64,000 nt of DNA, taken from the NCBI GenBank assembly GCA_002440665.1, contig DJUX01000037.1:1-64000 (forward strand), in the 5' to 3' direction. This DNA is from Dechloromonas sp. UBA6271. Its GTDB lineage: Bacteria; Pseudomonadota; Gammaproteobacteria; Burkholderiales; Rhodocyclaceae. A model generated the notes under the pieces. That model had not been told where the DNA came from. It did no database searches and saw only the letters and a list, made by a program, of their open reading frames with translations. Of this stretch, positions 16,252 through 24,785 are shown in pieces (positions within the stretch are counted from its first letter, which is position 1; each line of letters starts with the position of its first letter). The position numbers and the translations under genes are program-made.

Positions 16252-17705
16252 TCGACGCCAGCCTCAAGCAACTGTCGCAGGCCCTGGCGGCGAAGCAGAT
16301 TTCCAGCGTCGAGCTGACGCAGCTCTTTCTCGACCGCATCGAGCGCCTGAACCCGACGCTGAACGCCTTTGTCACGGTCGACCCCGAAATAAGCCTGAAA
16401 ATGGCCGCCGCCGCCGATGCCCGCATCGCTGCTGGCACTGCCGGGGCGCTAACCGGCATCCCGATCGCCCAGAAGGACATTTTCTGCGCCGAAGGCTGGC
16501 GGACGACCTGCGGGTCGAAAATGCTGGCCAACTTCGTCTCGCCCTACGACGCGACAGTTATTCACAAAATGCACGCCGAAGCCGGCCTGGTTTCGCTGGG
16601 CAAGACCAACATGGACGAGTTCGCCATGGGCTCGTCGAACGAAACCTCGTTCTTCGGGCCGGTGCGCAACCCGTGGGATACCGGGCGCGTGCCCGGTGGT
16701 TCCTCCGGTGGCTCGGCCGCGGCCGTGGCCGCTCGTCTGGCCCCGGCGGCGACCGGCACCGACACCGGCGGCTCGATCCGCCAGCCGGCCGCGCTGTGCA
16801 ACCTGACCGGCCTCAAGCCGACTTACGGCGTCGTCTCGCGCTACGGCATGATCGCCTTCGCCTCGTCGCTCGACCAGGGCGGGCCGATGGCGGCCAGCGC
16901 CGAGGACTGCGCGCTACTGCTCAACACTATGGCCGGTTTCGACGAGCGCGACTCGACCTCGCTCGACCGCCCGCGCGAAGATTACGCCCGCGACCTGGAA
17001 AAGCCGCTGGCCGGCCTGAAGATTGGCCTGCCGAAGGAGTTTTTCGGCGAAGGCTGCGATGCCGAGGTGATGGCGGCGGTGCGTGCCGCCATTGCCGAAT
17101 ACGAGAAGCTCGGCGCGACCACCGTCGAGGTCTCGCTGCCCAATTCGCACCTCTCGGTGCCGGCCTATTACGTCATCGCGCCGGCCGAGGCCAGTTCCAA
17201 CCTCAGCCGCTTCGACGGCGTGCGCTACGGCTATCGCGCTCCGGATTATGGCAATCTCGACGACATGTACATGAAAACCCGCGCCCAGGGTTTCGGCGCC
17301 GAGGTCAAGCGCCGCATCATGATCGGCGCCTATGTACTGTCGCATGGCTACTACGATGCCTACTACCTGCAGGCGCAGCGCATCCGCCGCCTGATCGCCA
17401 ACGATTTCGTCGAGGCTTTCAAGCAGTGCGACGTGATCATGGGGCCGACTTCCCCGTCGACCGCCTTCAAGCTCGGCGAAAAGGCGGCCGATCCGGTACA
17501 GATGTACCTGTCGGACATCTACACGATTGCGGTGAACCTGGCCGGCCTGCCGGGCATGTCGGTGCCCTGCGGCTTTGCCGGTGGTTTGCCGGTGGGGTTG
17601 CAGCTGATCGGCAACTACTTTGCCGAGGCGCAATTGCTCAACGTTGCGCACCGCTATCAGCAGGCGACCGACTGGCATCGGCGCCGTCCGGAAGGGGTGG
17701 CGTGA
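16248..17705 (+). CDS. gatA: Asp-tRNA(Asn)/Glu-tRNA(Gln) amidotransferase subunit A
   Basis: A 485-residue amidase-signature protein that releases ammonia from glutamine for GatB. The catalytic triad is intact: K76 (IAQKDIFC), S152 (GGSSGGS) and S176 (DTGGSIRQP). Overlaps gatC by 4 bp and the next gene by 4 bp (GTGA), so the operon is tightly coupled. Confidence 0.97.
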   Translation: MIDASLKQLSQALAAKQISSVELTQLFLDRIERLNPTLNAFVTVDPEISLKMAAAADARIAAGTAGALTGIPIAQKDIFCAEGWRTTCGSKMLANFVSPYDATVIHKMHAEAGLVSLGKTNMDEFAMGSSNETSFFGPVRNPWDTGRVPGGSSGGSAAAVAARLAPAATGTDTGGSIRQPAALCNLTGLKPTYGVVSRYGMIAFASSLDQGGPMAASAEDCALLLNTMAGFDERDSTSLDRPREDYARDLEKPLAGLKIGLPKEFFGEGCDAEVMAAVRAAIAEYEKLGATTVEVSLPNSHLSVPAYYVIAPAEASSNLSRFDGVRYGYRAPDYGNLDDMYMKTRAQGFGAEVKRRIMIGAYVLSHGYYDAYYLQAQRIRRLIANDFVEAFKQCDVIMGPTSPSTAFKLGEKAADPVQMYLSDIYTIAVNLAGLPGMSVPCGFAGGLPVGLQLIGNYFAEAQLLNVAHRYQQATDWHRRRPEGVA

Positions 17706-18220
17706 AGGTAGTGCGGACCGGCTGGCTCCTGCTGTCCTTGCTCGCGGCCGGTTGTGCGGAGTTGGGCAAGCAGGCGGAATCCGGGCCGGAAAGCGGGTCG
17801 ACCGCAAGCGGCGAGCAGAAGATCGAATCGCAGCCGCTCAAGTATCTGAAGAACCGCAACCTCAAGCCGCAGCCGACGCGTCCGCTCAATGTGCGCGCGA
17901 AATGCTCGACCAAGGATGCGATCGGCACTGTGCGGCGCCTTGACCTTCTGGTCAAGGAGGCCAGCGTGCAGACCTTCGATGCCCAAGTGACGATGAAGGA
18001 GTACGGCGCCTGTCGCTTCAACCTGCGTGATTTCGAGCAGGTCGAGAAGATGCCGCAGGCGCTGCTCAGGCACCGCCAGGAAACCGGCTGCACGGTCCGC
18101 ATGTGGGAGCAGGGGAACAAGGTGACGATCGCCTTCGACAACTGTCCAAAATCCTGCGAAGGCGATGCATTCAGTTACCTGTGGCCGTTGATTGTCGAGG
18201 GCAAGTCGGGGCGTTGTTAA
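17702..18220 (+). CDS. Small lipoprotein inserted in the gat operon
   Basis: A 172-residue protein starting at a GTG that overlaps the gatA stop; GTG at 17711 is the alternative. The signal peptide WLLLSLLAAGC ends in a lipobox with C18. The mature part has a polar linker (about 20-55), then a compact domain with four cysteines (about C63, C104, C126, C145 and a CPKSCEG pair near the end) suggesting disulfides. I do not recognise the family. It lies between gatA and gatB with 16 bp to gatB, so it is co-transcribed; a functional link to tRNA amidation is not evident. Confidence 0.85.
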   Translation: MKVVRTGWLLLSLLAAGCAELGKQAESGPESGSTASGEQKIESQPLKYLKNRNLKPQPTRPLNVRAKCSTKDAIGTVRRLDLLVKEASVQTFDAQVTMKEYGACRFNLRDFEQVEKMPQALLRHRQETGCTVRMWEQGNKVTIAFDNCPKSCEGDAFSYLWPLIVEGKSGRC

Positions 18221-18236
18221 GAAACGGGATGGAACG

Positions 18237-19691
18237 ATGAATCAGTGGGAAGTGGTGATCGGTATCGAGACGCACGCGCAGCTGGCGACGGTTTCGAAGA
18301 TTTTTTCGGGTGCCGCGACGGCTTTCGGCGCGGAACCGAACACGCAGGCGTGCGCGGTCGACCTCGCCTTGCCCGGTGTCTTGCCGGTGCTCAACAGGAA
18401 GGCAGTCGATTGTGCTATCCGCTTCGGCCTGGCGATCGGCGCCGAAGTGGCGCAGAAATCGGTCTTCGCGCGCAAGAACTACTTCTATCCGGATCTGCCC
18501 AAGGGCTACCAGATCAGCCAGATGGATCTGCCGGTCGTCGTCGGCGGCCACATCGCGCTGCAAATTGGCCAAGGCGACAAGGCTTACGAGAAGTTGGTCC
18601 GTCTGACCCGTGCCCATCTTGAAGAGGATGCCGGCAAGTCGCTGCACGAGGACTTCCACGGCAAGTCCGGCATCGACCTCAACCGTGCCGGCACGCCGCT
18701 GCTGGAAATCGTTTCCGAACCCGACATGCGTTCTTCCGAAGAGGCCGTCGCCTACGCCAAGGCGCTGCACGCGCTGGTGCGCTGGATCGGCATCTGCGAC
18801 GGCAACATGCAGGAAGGCTCCTTCCGCTGCGACGCCAACGTCTCGGTGCGGCCGAAAGGCCAGGCCGAATTCGGCACGCGGCGCGAGATAAAGAACCTCA
18901 ACTCCTTCCGTTTCCTCAAGGAAGCCATCGACTACGAAGTGCAGTGGCAGATCAACGAAATCGAGGAAGGCCGCAAGATCCAGCAGGCGACCGTGCTCTT
19001 CGACCCCGATACCGGCGAGACGCGGATGATGCGGAGCAAGGAGGACGCGCACGACTACCGCTACTTCCCCGATCCCGATCTGTTGCCGCTGGTGATTTCC
19101 GCCGACTGGATCGCCCGCGTCAAGGGTGAACTGCCGGAACTGCCGGGCCAGATGCGCGAACGCTTCATTAACGACCTCGGCCTCTCGGCCTACGATGCGA
19201 CGGCCCTGACTGCCAGCCAGGAAATGGCCGCTTATTTCGAGTCGACCGTGGCCGTCGCCGGCAAGGCCAACGCCAAGCCCTGCGCCAACTGGGTGATGGT
19301 CGATCTGGCGGCGCGGCTGAACAAGGAAGGTAGGGAACTCGCCGATTCGCCGGTGTCAACTGCCCAACTGGCCGGGCTGATCCAGCGCATTGCCGACAAC
19401 ACCATTTCCAACAATATCGCCAAGAAGGTCTTCGAAGCCTTGTGGAATGGCGAAGGGGCGACGGCCGACCAGGTCATCGACAAGCAGGGCCTCAAGCAAA
19501 TTACCGACACTGGTGCCATCGAGGCGCTGGTGGACGAGGTGCTGGCGGCCAATGCCGGCAACGTCGCCGAATTCCGGGCAGGGAAGGAAAAGGCCTTCAA
19601 CGCGCTGGTCGGTCAGGTGATGAAGGCGGCCAAGGGCAAGGCCAATCCGCAACAGGTCAACGACCTGCTGCGGAAAAAACTGGCTGGCTGA
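18237..19691 (+). CDS. gatB: Asp-tRNA(Asn)/Glu-tRNA(Gln) amidotransferase subunit B
   Basis: A 484-residue GatB that phosphorylates the tRNA-bound Glu/Asp and transfers ammonia. Signatures IGIETHAQL, GTPLLEIVSEPDMRS, RCDANVSVRP and HDYRYFPDPDLLPL are present, as is the C-terminal YqeY-like helical tRNA-binding domain. The start at 18237 follows a GGGATGGAA purine-rich stretch. Last gene of gatCA-lipoprotein-gatB. Confidence 0.97.
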   Translation: MNQWEVVIGIETHAQLATVSKIFSGAATAFGAEPNTQACAVDLALPGVLPVLNRKAVDCAIRFGLAIGAEVAQKSVFARKNYFYPDLPKGYQISQMDLPVVVGGHIALQIGQGDKAYEKLVRLTRAHLEEDAGKSLHEDFHGKSGIDLNRAGTPLLEIVSEPDMRSSEEAVAYAKALHALVRWIGICDGNMQEGSFRCDANVSVRPKGQAEFGTRREIKNLNSFRFLKEAIDYEVQWQINEIEEGRKIQQATVLFDPDTGETRMMRSKEDAHDYRYFPDPDLLPLVISADWIARVKGELPELPGQMRERFINDLGLSAYDATALTASQEMAAYFESTVAVAGKANAKPCANWVMVDLAARLNKEGRELADSPVSTAQLAGLIQRIADNTISNNIAKKVFEALWNGEGATADQVIDKQGLKQITDTGAIEALVDEVLAANAGNVAEFRAGKEKAFNALVGQVMKAAKGKANPQQVNDLLRKKLAG

Positions 19692-20369
19692 TCAGCGCGG
19701 CTGCCCGGTCGCGGGCGTCGCACCGATCTTTTCCGGTGTCGCCGGCGCCACCGTACGCCCGGTCAGCTGGCTGTAGCGCTTGCGGTCGGCGTCGTACTTG
19801 GCCTTGATCGTCGCGGCATCACCCTTCTTGACGTCGAGCAGTTCCTGCTGTGTCTTGATTTCGTGGTCGATGTCGCGCATGCCCTTGGCGAGTTCCGGCG
19901 GCAGCGCCTTTTTCTTGTAGAACTCGGCTTCGTCCTCGAATTTCTTGCGCCGCTTGCGGGCGTCCTCGATTTTGTTCTGCGCCGACTGGATGGCCAGATT
20001 GACGTCGGCCTCGGCCTTTTGCTGCGCCATATCGATGTCCTGCGGCGTGGCGTAGGTGTCGAGCAGGGCCTGATCCTTGCGCCGCTGTTCCTTGGCCTGA
20101 TCCTCGAGTTCCTTCTTGCGCAAGACTTCGGCGGCCGCCTGCGCTTTTTGCTCGGCAGTCAGCGGCGGGCCGACTTCCTTGAGGAGATTGCCGCCGCTAT
20201 CGAGAATGCGGTACGCCTTGCCGCGACATTGCTCTGGCATGGAGTCGCCGCAGATGCGGCCGCCTTCGCAGCAGTAAAACCGCTCGGGTCCGGACGGCGC
20301 TGCCGCTTGCGTTGAAAAGGCGACCAGCAAGAGGATCAGGCTGACCGGGTATTTAAGAACTGACACCAT
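19692..20369 (-). CDS. Exported coiled-coil protein of unknown function
   Basis: A 225-residue protein with a signal peptide (cleavage near TQAAA, about residue 24). A short Cys-containing domain follows (FYCCEGGRICGDSMPEQCRG, about 31-50) that resembles DUF4124-like N-terminal modules only loosely. Then comes a long charged coiled coil (about 75-200) rich in Lys, Glu and Gln. Its start overlaps the end of pyrE by 17 bp and its stop abuts the convergent gatB stop. The function is not known to me; a periplasmic structural or scaffold role is a guess. Confidence 0.85.
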   Translation of the reverse strand: MVSVLKYPVSLILLLVAFSTQAAAPSGPERFYCCEGGRICGDSMPEQCRGKAYRILDSGGNLLKEVGPPLTAEQKAQAAAEVLRKKELEDQAKEQRRKDQALLDTYATPQDIDMAQQKAEADVNLAIQSAQNKIEDARKRRKKFEDEAEFYKKKALPPELAKGMRDIDHEIKTQQELLDVKKGDAATIKAKYDADRKRYSQLTGRTVAPATPEKIGATPATGQPR

Positions 20370-20994
20370 ATTGCTCCCGATAACGCGCGACGGCTGTCTG
20401 ATGGGTTGAGAATTCCGGATGATGTCCGAGGTAGGTCATCAGGTCGCGCAGTCCGGCGACGGCGATGACCGGAATGCCATAATCGCGCTGGACCTCCTGG
20501 ACCGCCGACAGTTCGCCCAGCCCGCGCTCCTGGCGGTCGAGGGCGATCAGCACGCCGGCCGGCGTGGCGCCGGCGGCACGGATCAGTTCGACCGATTCGC
20601 GGACCGAGGTGCCGGCCGAGATCACGTCGTCGACGATCAGCACGCGTCCGGCCAGCGGCGCGCCGACGATATTGCCGCCTTCGCCGTGATCCTTGGCTTC
20701 CTTGCGGTTGAAGGCGAACGGAAAGTTCTGCCCGCGCTGCGCCAGCGCCACCGAAATTGCGGCGACCAGCGGGATGCCCTTGTAGGCCGGTCCGAACAGC
20801 ATGTCGAAGCGGACGTCGCCGGCTTCGACCGCTTTGGCGTAGAATTCTGCCAGACGCGCCAGCGACTGGCCGTCGTTGAACAGCCCGGCGTTAAAAAAAT
20901 ACGGGGAGAGTCTCCCCGCCTTGGTCTTGAACTCGCCAAAGCGCAGAACCTTGCAGCCGAGGGCAAATTCGATGAATTCCTGACGAAAGTCCAT
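20353..20994 (-). CDS. pyrE: Orotate phosphoribosyltransferase
   Basis: A 213-residue enzyme, the same length as E. coli PyrE, that joins orotate to PRPP to make OMP in pyrimidine synthesis. The PRPP-binding loop VLIVDDVISAGTS (about 120-132) and the flexible-loop segment NRKEAKDHGEGG are intact. The start MDFRQEF at 20994 gives the normal N-terminus; an upstream in-frame ATG would add MQEWKS. Divergent from xth with 47 bp between starts. Confidence 0.97.
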   Translation of the reverse strand: MDFRQEFIEFALGCKVLRFGEFKTKAGRLSPYFFNAGLFNDGQSLARLAEFYAKAVEAGDVRFDMLFGPAYKGIPLVAAISVALAQRGQNFPFAFNRKEAKDHGEGGNIVGAPLAGRVLIVDDVISAGTSVRESVELIRAAGATPAGVLIALDRQERGLGELSAVQEVQRDYGIPVIAVAGLRDLMTYLGHHPEFSTHQTAVARYREQYGVSS

Positions 20995-21041
20995 ACTTTT
21001 CCATTCCTGCACGCCGCAGCAACACGGCGCGAACCGACCGA

Positions 21042-21824
21042 ATGTTACGCATCATCTCCCTGAATCTCAATGGTATTCGCAGCGCCTGGAGCAAAAACGT
21101 GCTGCCCTGGGTCGCCGCGCAGGCCCCCGATATCGTCTGCCTGCAGGAACTGAAGGCGCAATTGCCCGACCTGACGCCGGAAATGCTTGCCCCCGATGGC
21201 ATGCAAGCTTTCTATCATGCGGCGGAAAAGAAAGGCTACAGCGGCGTCGGTATCTGGAGCCGGAGCAAGCCGGACCAGGTGACCGAAGGTTTCGGCCATG
21301 GCGAGTTCGACGCCGAGGGACGCTACATCCGCGCCGATTTCGGCAATCTGTCGGTAATTTCGCTCTATCTGCCGTCGGGTTCCTCGTCGCCGGAGCGCCA
21401 GGAGGCCAAATTCCGCTTTCTCGATGCGTTCCTGCCTTACCTTGCAGGCTTGCGCGCCGAGGGGCGCGAGATCGTACTCTGTGGCGACTGGAACATCGCA
21501 CACAAGGAAATCGATCTCAGGAACTGGAAATCCAACCAGAAGAATTCCGGCTTCCTGCCCGAGGAGCGCGCCTGGTTGACCAGCGTCTTCGACGAACAGG
21601 GCTGGGTCGACGTCTATCGCCGCCTACATCCCGAGGCGACCGGTGAGTCCTACACCTGGTGGAGCAATCGCGGGCAGGCGTGGGCCAAGAACGTCGGCTG
21701 GCGCATCGATTACCAGATCGCCACCCCGGCGCTGGCCGCTGGCGCGCGCCGGGCCGAAATCTACAAGGCCGAGCGTTTCTCTGACCACGCGCCGCTGATC
21801 GTCGATTACGAATGGCCTTTGTGA
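21042..21824 (+). CDS. xth: Exodeoxyribonuclease III (AP endonuclease)
   Basis: A 260-residue EEP-fold nuclease for base-excision repair. Visible active-site blocks are SLNLNGIRSA (metal Asn), CLQELKAQ (metal Glu), GDWNIAHKEIDL (Asp/Asn) and FSDHAPLIVDY (Asp-His pair). Length and the WRIDYQI segment fit the ExoA/Xth class. Confidence 0.95.
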   Translation: MLRIISLNLNGIRSAWSKNVLPWVAAQAPDIVCLQELKAQLPDLTPEMLAPDGMQAFYHAAEKKGYSGVGIWSRSKPDQVTEGFGHGEFDAEGRYIRADFGNLSVISLYLPSGSSSPERQEAKFRFLDAFLPYLAGLRAEGREIVLCGDWNIAHKEIDLRNWKSNQKNSGFLPEERAWLTSVFDEQGWVDVYRRLHPEATGESYTWWSNRGQAWAKNVGWRIDYQIATPALAAGARRAEIYKAERFSDHAPLIVDYEWPL

Positions 21825-21890
21825 ATTGCTTTCGCTGTCCGAACGGGATAATCTTTGCTAGATGAATAACTGCCACACGGGAGATTGAAA

Positions 21891-22205
21891 ATGGCTGAAG
21901 AAATGAGCGTTGCCAACAAGGAAAAACTGGTTTCCGATCTGAAGGTTGTGATTTCCGATACCGAAGAACTGCTGCGCGCTACGGCCGGCGCGGCCGGCGA
22001 GAAGGTCGGCGATCTCCGCGAGCGCTTGGCGATTCGCCTGCGCGATACCAAGGAACGCATTGTCGACCTCGAGGTGGCGCTGGTCGAAAAATCCAAGGCA
22101 GCGGCGCGTGCCACCGACGATTTCGTGCACGAAGAGCCGTGGAAGGCGGTCGGCGTCGCCGCTGCCGTGGGTCTCGCCCTCGGCGTGCTGATCGGCCGCC
22201 GTTAA
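21891..22205 (+). CDS. DUF883 (YqjD/ElaB-like) membrane-anchored protein
   Basis: A 104-residue protein. A long amphipathic helix (about 8-70) is followed by a C-terminal hydrophobic anchor AVGVAAAVGLALGVLIGRR, the typical DUF883 layout. E. coli YqjD binds ribosomes and the inner membrane in stationary phase. The ATG at 21891 was chosen because GGGAG lies 7 bases upstream. First of three small membrane genes in the order known from yqjD-yqjE-yqjK. Confidence 0.92.
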   Translation: MAEEMSVANKEKLVSDLKVVISDTEELLRATAGAAGEKVGDLRERLAIRLRDTKERIVDLEVALVEKSKAAARATDDFVHEEPWKAVGVAAAVGLALGVLIGRR

Positions 22206-22209
22206 GCGC

Positions 22210-22614
22210 ATGTCCGCTGGAACGGGCGGCGAAGCGGGCCGCGAAGGCCTCTTCGTCTCCCTGAAAAACCTGGTCGCGACGCTGCTCGCGATCGGCAAGA
22301 CGCGCGCCGAACTTCTCGTCAATGAGCTTGAGGAAGAGAAGTTCCGTCTGATGTCGCTGTGGGCCAAGGCGATTGGTGCGGCTTGGCTCTTTGCTCTCGG
22401 CACCGTGATGGTGGTTTGTTGTCTTGCGGTTGCCTTCTGGGAGCAGCGCGTCCTGGTCTTTGGCGTGGCCGCTGTCCTGTTTCTTGGCGTTGGTTTTATG
22501 GTCTTCGCCTCGCTGCGACGACAGATGGCTCAGCCCAGCAAGATATTTCGCGGTAGTCTCGCCGAACTGGAAGCCGACATGGCCCAGTTGCGCCGGCACA
22601 AGGACGTGCAGTGA
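22210..22614 (+). CDS. Phage-holin-like inner membrane protein (YqjE family)
   Basis: A 134-residue protein with two adjacent transmembrane helices (about 57-80 and 84-104) flanked by charged helices. It matches the YqjE/DUF1469 pattern, annotated as phage holin superfamily in databases although the locus is chromosomal. It starts 4 bp after the DUF883 gene and overlaps the next gene by 4 bp. Confidence 0.88.
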   Translation: MSAGTGGEAGREGLFVSLKNLVATLLAIGKTRAELLVNELEEEKFRLMSLWAKAIGAAWLFALGTVMVVCCLAVAFWEQRVLVFGVAAVLFLGVGFMVFASLRRQMAQPSKIFRGSLAELEADMAQLRRHKDVQ

Positions 22615-22904
22615 GCACCAGCCGGCTTGAATTGGCGACGCGCCACGGTGCGCTGCGGGCGCGGATTGCCGCACAGCGTGACGACCTGACGCAACACGTG
22701 GCCCCGCTCGAAACCGCACTGCGGGGCGCCGACAGGGCGCTGGCCGGAGTCGACTGGCTGAAGCATCATCCGGCGGCAGTGGCGGCAGCGGTTGTGGTTC
22801 TGGTCGTTGCCAGCCCGAAGCGGGCCTGGCGGTGGACCAAGCGCGGCATTATCGTCTGGCGCGGCTGGCAGACAGTGCGGAAATCGCTGCTCGGAACGCG
22901 TTGA
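22611..22904 (+). CDS. YqjK-like small membrane protein
   Basis: A 97-residue protein starting at GTG that overlaps the preceding stop. An Arg-rich helical N-terminal part, one hydrophobic segment (HPAAVAAAVVVLVVASP, about 52-68) and a basic C-terminus are visible, as in YqjK relatives. Its 3' end contains a copy of the interspersed TTGCGGTC motif (minus orientation). Function unknown. Confidence 0.8.
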   Translation: MSTSRLELATRHGALRARIAAQRDDLTQHVAPLETALRGADRALAGVDWLKHHPAAVAAAVVVLVVASPKRAWRWTKRGIIVWRGWQTVRKSLLGTR

Positions 22905-22926
22905 CCGCAACAGGCGGCCGTAGTCG

Positions 22927-24186
22927 TCAGGCTTGACCCGTTTCCCGCGCGTGCCACGGCGCTACCTTCAGCAGCAGCACCATGCCCGGCACGGCCAGTA
23001 CGGCACAGAGCCAGAAGAAACTGGTCCACCCCAGCATTTCCACCAGCCAGCCGGCCGAGGCATTGATGAAGGTGCGCGGCACGGCGGCCAGGCTGGTGAA
23101 TAACGCCATCTGCGTCGCCGTATAGGCCGGGTGGGTGGAGCGGGCGATGAAGGCGACGAAGGCCGCCGTGCCCAGCCCGACGCCGAGGGCTTCGAGGCCG
23201 ATGACGAAAGCCAGTGCCAGGCGCTCGCTGGCCCCGATGCTGTCGTAGTGGCCTTGTGCGGCCAGCCAGGCGAAGCCGAAGATCGACACCAGTTGCACGA
23301 CGCCGAACAGCCACAGTGCCCGGTTGATGCCCAGCTTGACCATCCATAACCCGCCGAGCAGGGCGCCGATCACCGCCGGCCATAGCCCGGCATGCTTGGC
23401 GATCAGGCCGATGTCGGTCTTGGTGAAGCCCATATCGAGGTAGAACGGCGTCGCCAGCGCGGTACACAGACTGTCGCCCAGTTTGTAGAGAAAGATGAAG
23501 CCGAGCACCATGACGGCGCCGCGCCAGCCCTGGCGGCCGATGAATTCGTGGAAGGGTTCGGTGACCGCCTGGCGCAGGGTTTTGGGGGCGCCCTTGACCA
23601 GCGGTTCGCTGACCAGCCAGGCCATCGCCATGCCGGGCAGCATGAAGGCGCCGGTGATCCAGAAAACTTCGTTCCACGGCAGGCGGTCGGCGAGGATCAG
23701 CGACAGCGAGCCGGGAATCAGGCCGGCGATGCGGTAGGCGTTCACATGCACGGCGTTGCCGAGGCCGAGTTCGTTGTCGCTCAGAATCTCCCTTCTGAAG
23801 GCGTCGACCGCGATGTCCTGCGTGCCCGACAGGAAAGCGAGGAGGGCGGCGAGCCACAGGATGGGCCAGATGTTTTCCTGCGGATTCAGCCCGCCGAGCG
23901 AGCCGATGGCGAAGAGCAGGCCGATCTGGGTCAGCAGCATCCAGCCGCGCCGCCGCCCGAAGCCGGGCACGCTGAAGCGGTCGAGCAGCGGCGACCAGAG
24001 AAATTTCCAGGTGTAGGGAAACTGGATCAGCGCGAAGAAGCCGATGGTCTTGAGATCGACGCCTTCGCTGCGCAGCCAGGCCGGCAGCAGGTTGAGCAGC
24101 AGGTAGAGCGGCAGGCCGGAACTGAAACCGGTGAAGATGCAGATCAGCATCTTCCGCGTCAGCAGCGCGGCGAGCCAGGCCGGCAT
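22927..24186 (-). CDS. ampG: AmpG-family muropeptide MFS transporter
   Basis: A 419-residue major facilitator protein with about 12 transmembrane helices. AmpG signatures are FTGFSSGLPLYLLLNLLPAW at the N-terminus, GTQDIAVDAFRREILSDNE and GNAVHVNAYRIAGLIPG. It imports anhydro-muropeptides for cell-wall recycling. The start at 24186 shares a base with the metW stop (TGATG), so it is translationally coupled behind metXW; that pairing is positional rather than metabolic. Confidence 0.9.
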   Translation of the reverse strand: MPAWLAALLTRKMLICIFTGFSSGLPLYLLLNLLPAWLRSEGVDLKTIGFFALIQFPYTWKFLWSPLLDRFSVPGFGRRRGWMLLTQIGLLFAIGSLGGLNPQENIWPILWLAALLAFLSGTQDIAVDAFRREILSDNELGLGNAVHVNAYRIAGLIPGSLSLILADRLPWNEVFWITGAFMLPGMAMAWLVSEPLVKGAPKTLRQAVTEPFHEFIGRQGWRGAVMVLGFIFLYKLGDSLCTALATPFYLDMGFTKTDIGLIAKHAGLWPAVIGALLGGLWMVKLGINRALWLFGVVQLVSIFGFAWLAAQGHYDSIGASERLALAFVIGLEALGVGLGTAAFVAFIARSTHPAYTATQMALFTSLAAVPRTFINASAGWLVEMLGWTSFFWLCAVLAVPGMVLLLKVAPWHARETGQA

Positions 24187-24785
24187 CAGCGGTTTTGTGT
24201 CAGTCGATAGACCGCCAGGCTGCCAAGGAAATTGACCTCGTGGGTGACCGGATTTCCTTCTTCGTCCAGCACGCTGCGTTCGCGGATGATCAGGCCCATC
24301 CGGTTGCACAGCGCCTCGAAATCGAGCAGCGTGAAGAAGCGGACGTTGGGCGAGTCGTACCACTGGTAGGGCAGGTCTTCGGACACCGGCATGCGGCCGT
24401 CGAGCACCGAGCGCAGGTTCTTCCAGTAGGCAAAGTTGGGGAAGGAAACCACCGCCTCGCGGCCGACGCGCAGCATTTCGCGCAGGATGCCCTCGGTGTG
24501 GCGCACGGTCTGCAGCGTGCGCGACAGCACCACGTGGTCGAAGGCCTGATCGGCGAATTCGTCGAGACCGCGCTCGAGGTTGCCCTGAATGACATTGATG
24601 CCGTTGCGGATGGCGGCGAGGATGTTGGCGTCTTCGATCTCGACGCCCCAACCCTGCACGCCACGGGTGTCGATCAGATGTTTCAACAGCGTGCCGTCGC
24701 CGCAGCCGAGGTCGAGCACGCGGTGGCCCGGCTTGATCCAGGCGGCGATCAAATCGAAATCGGGGCGGCCCAGGGTGTGCGTCAT
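24186..24785 (-). CDS. metW: MetW methionine-biosynthesis methyltransferase-like protein
   Basis: A 199-residue class I SAM-methyltransferase fold with VLDLGCGDGTLLKHL as the SAM loop (about 23-37). MetW forms a complex with MetX and is required for homoserine acylation in many proteobacteria. Overlaps metX by 4 bp. Regulated with metX by the SAM-II riboswitch upstream. Confidence 0.95.
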   Translation of the reverse strand: MTHTLGRPDFDLIAAWIKPGHRVLDLGCGDGTLLKHLIDTRGVQGWGVEIEDANILAAIRNGINVIQGNLERGLDEFADQAFDHVVLSRTLQTVRHTEGILREMLRVGREAVVSFPNFAYWKNLRSVLDGRMPVSEDLPYQWYDSPNVRFFTLLDFEALCNRMGLIIRERSVLDEEGNPVTHEVNFLGSLAVYRLTQNR

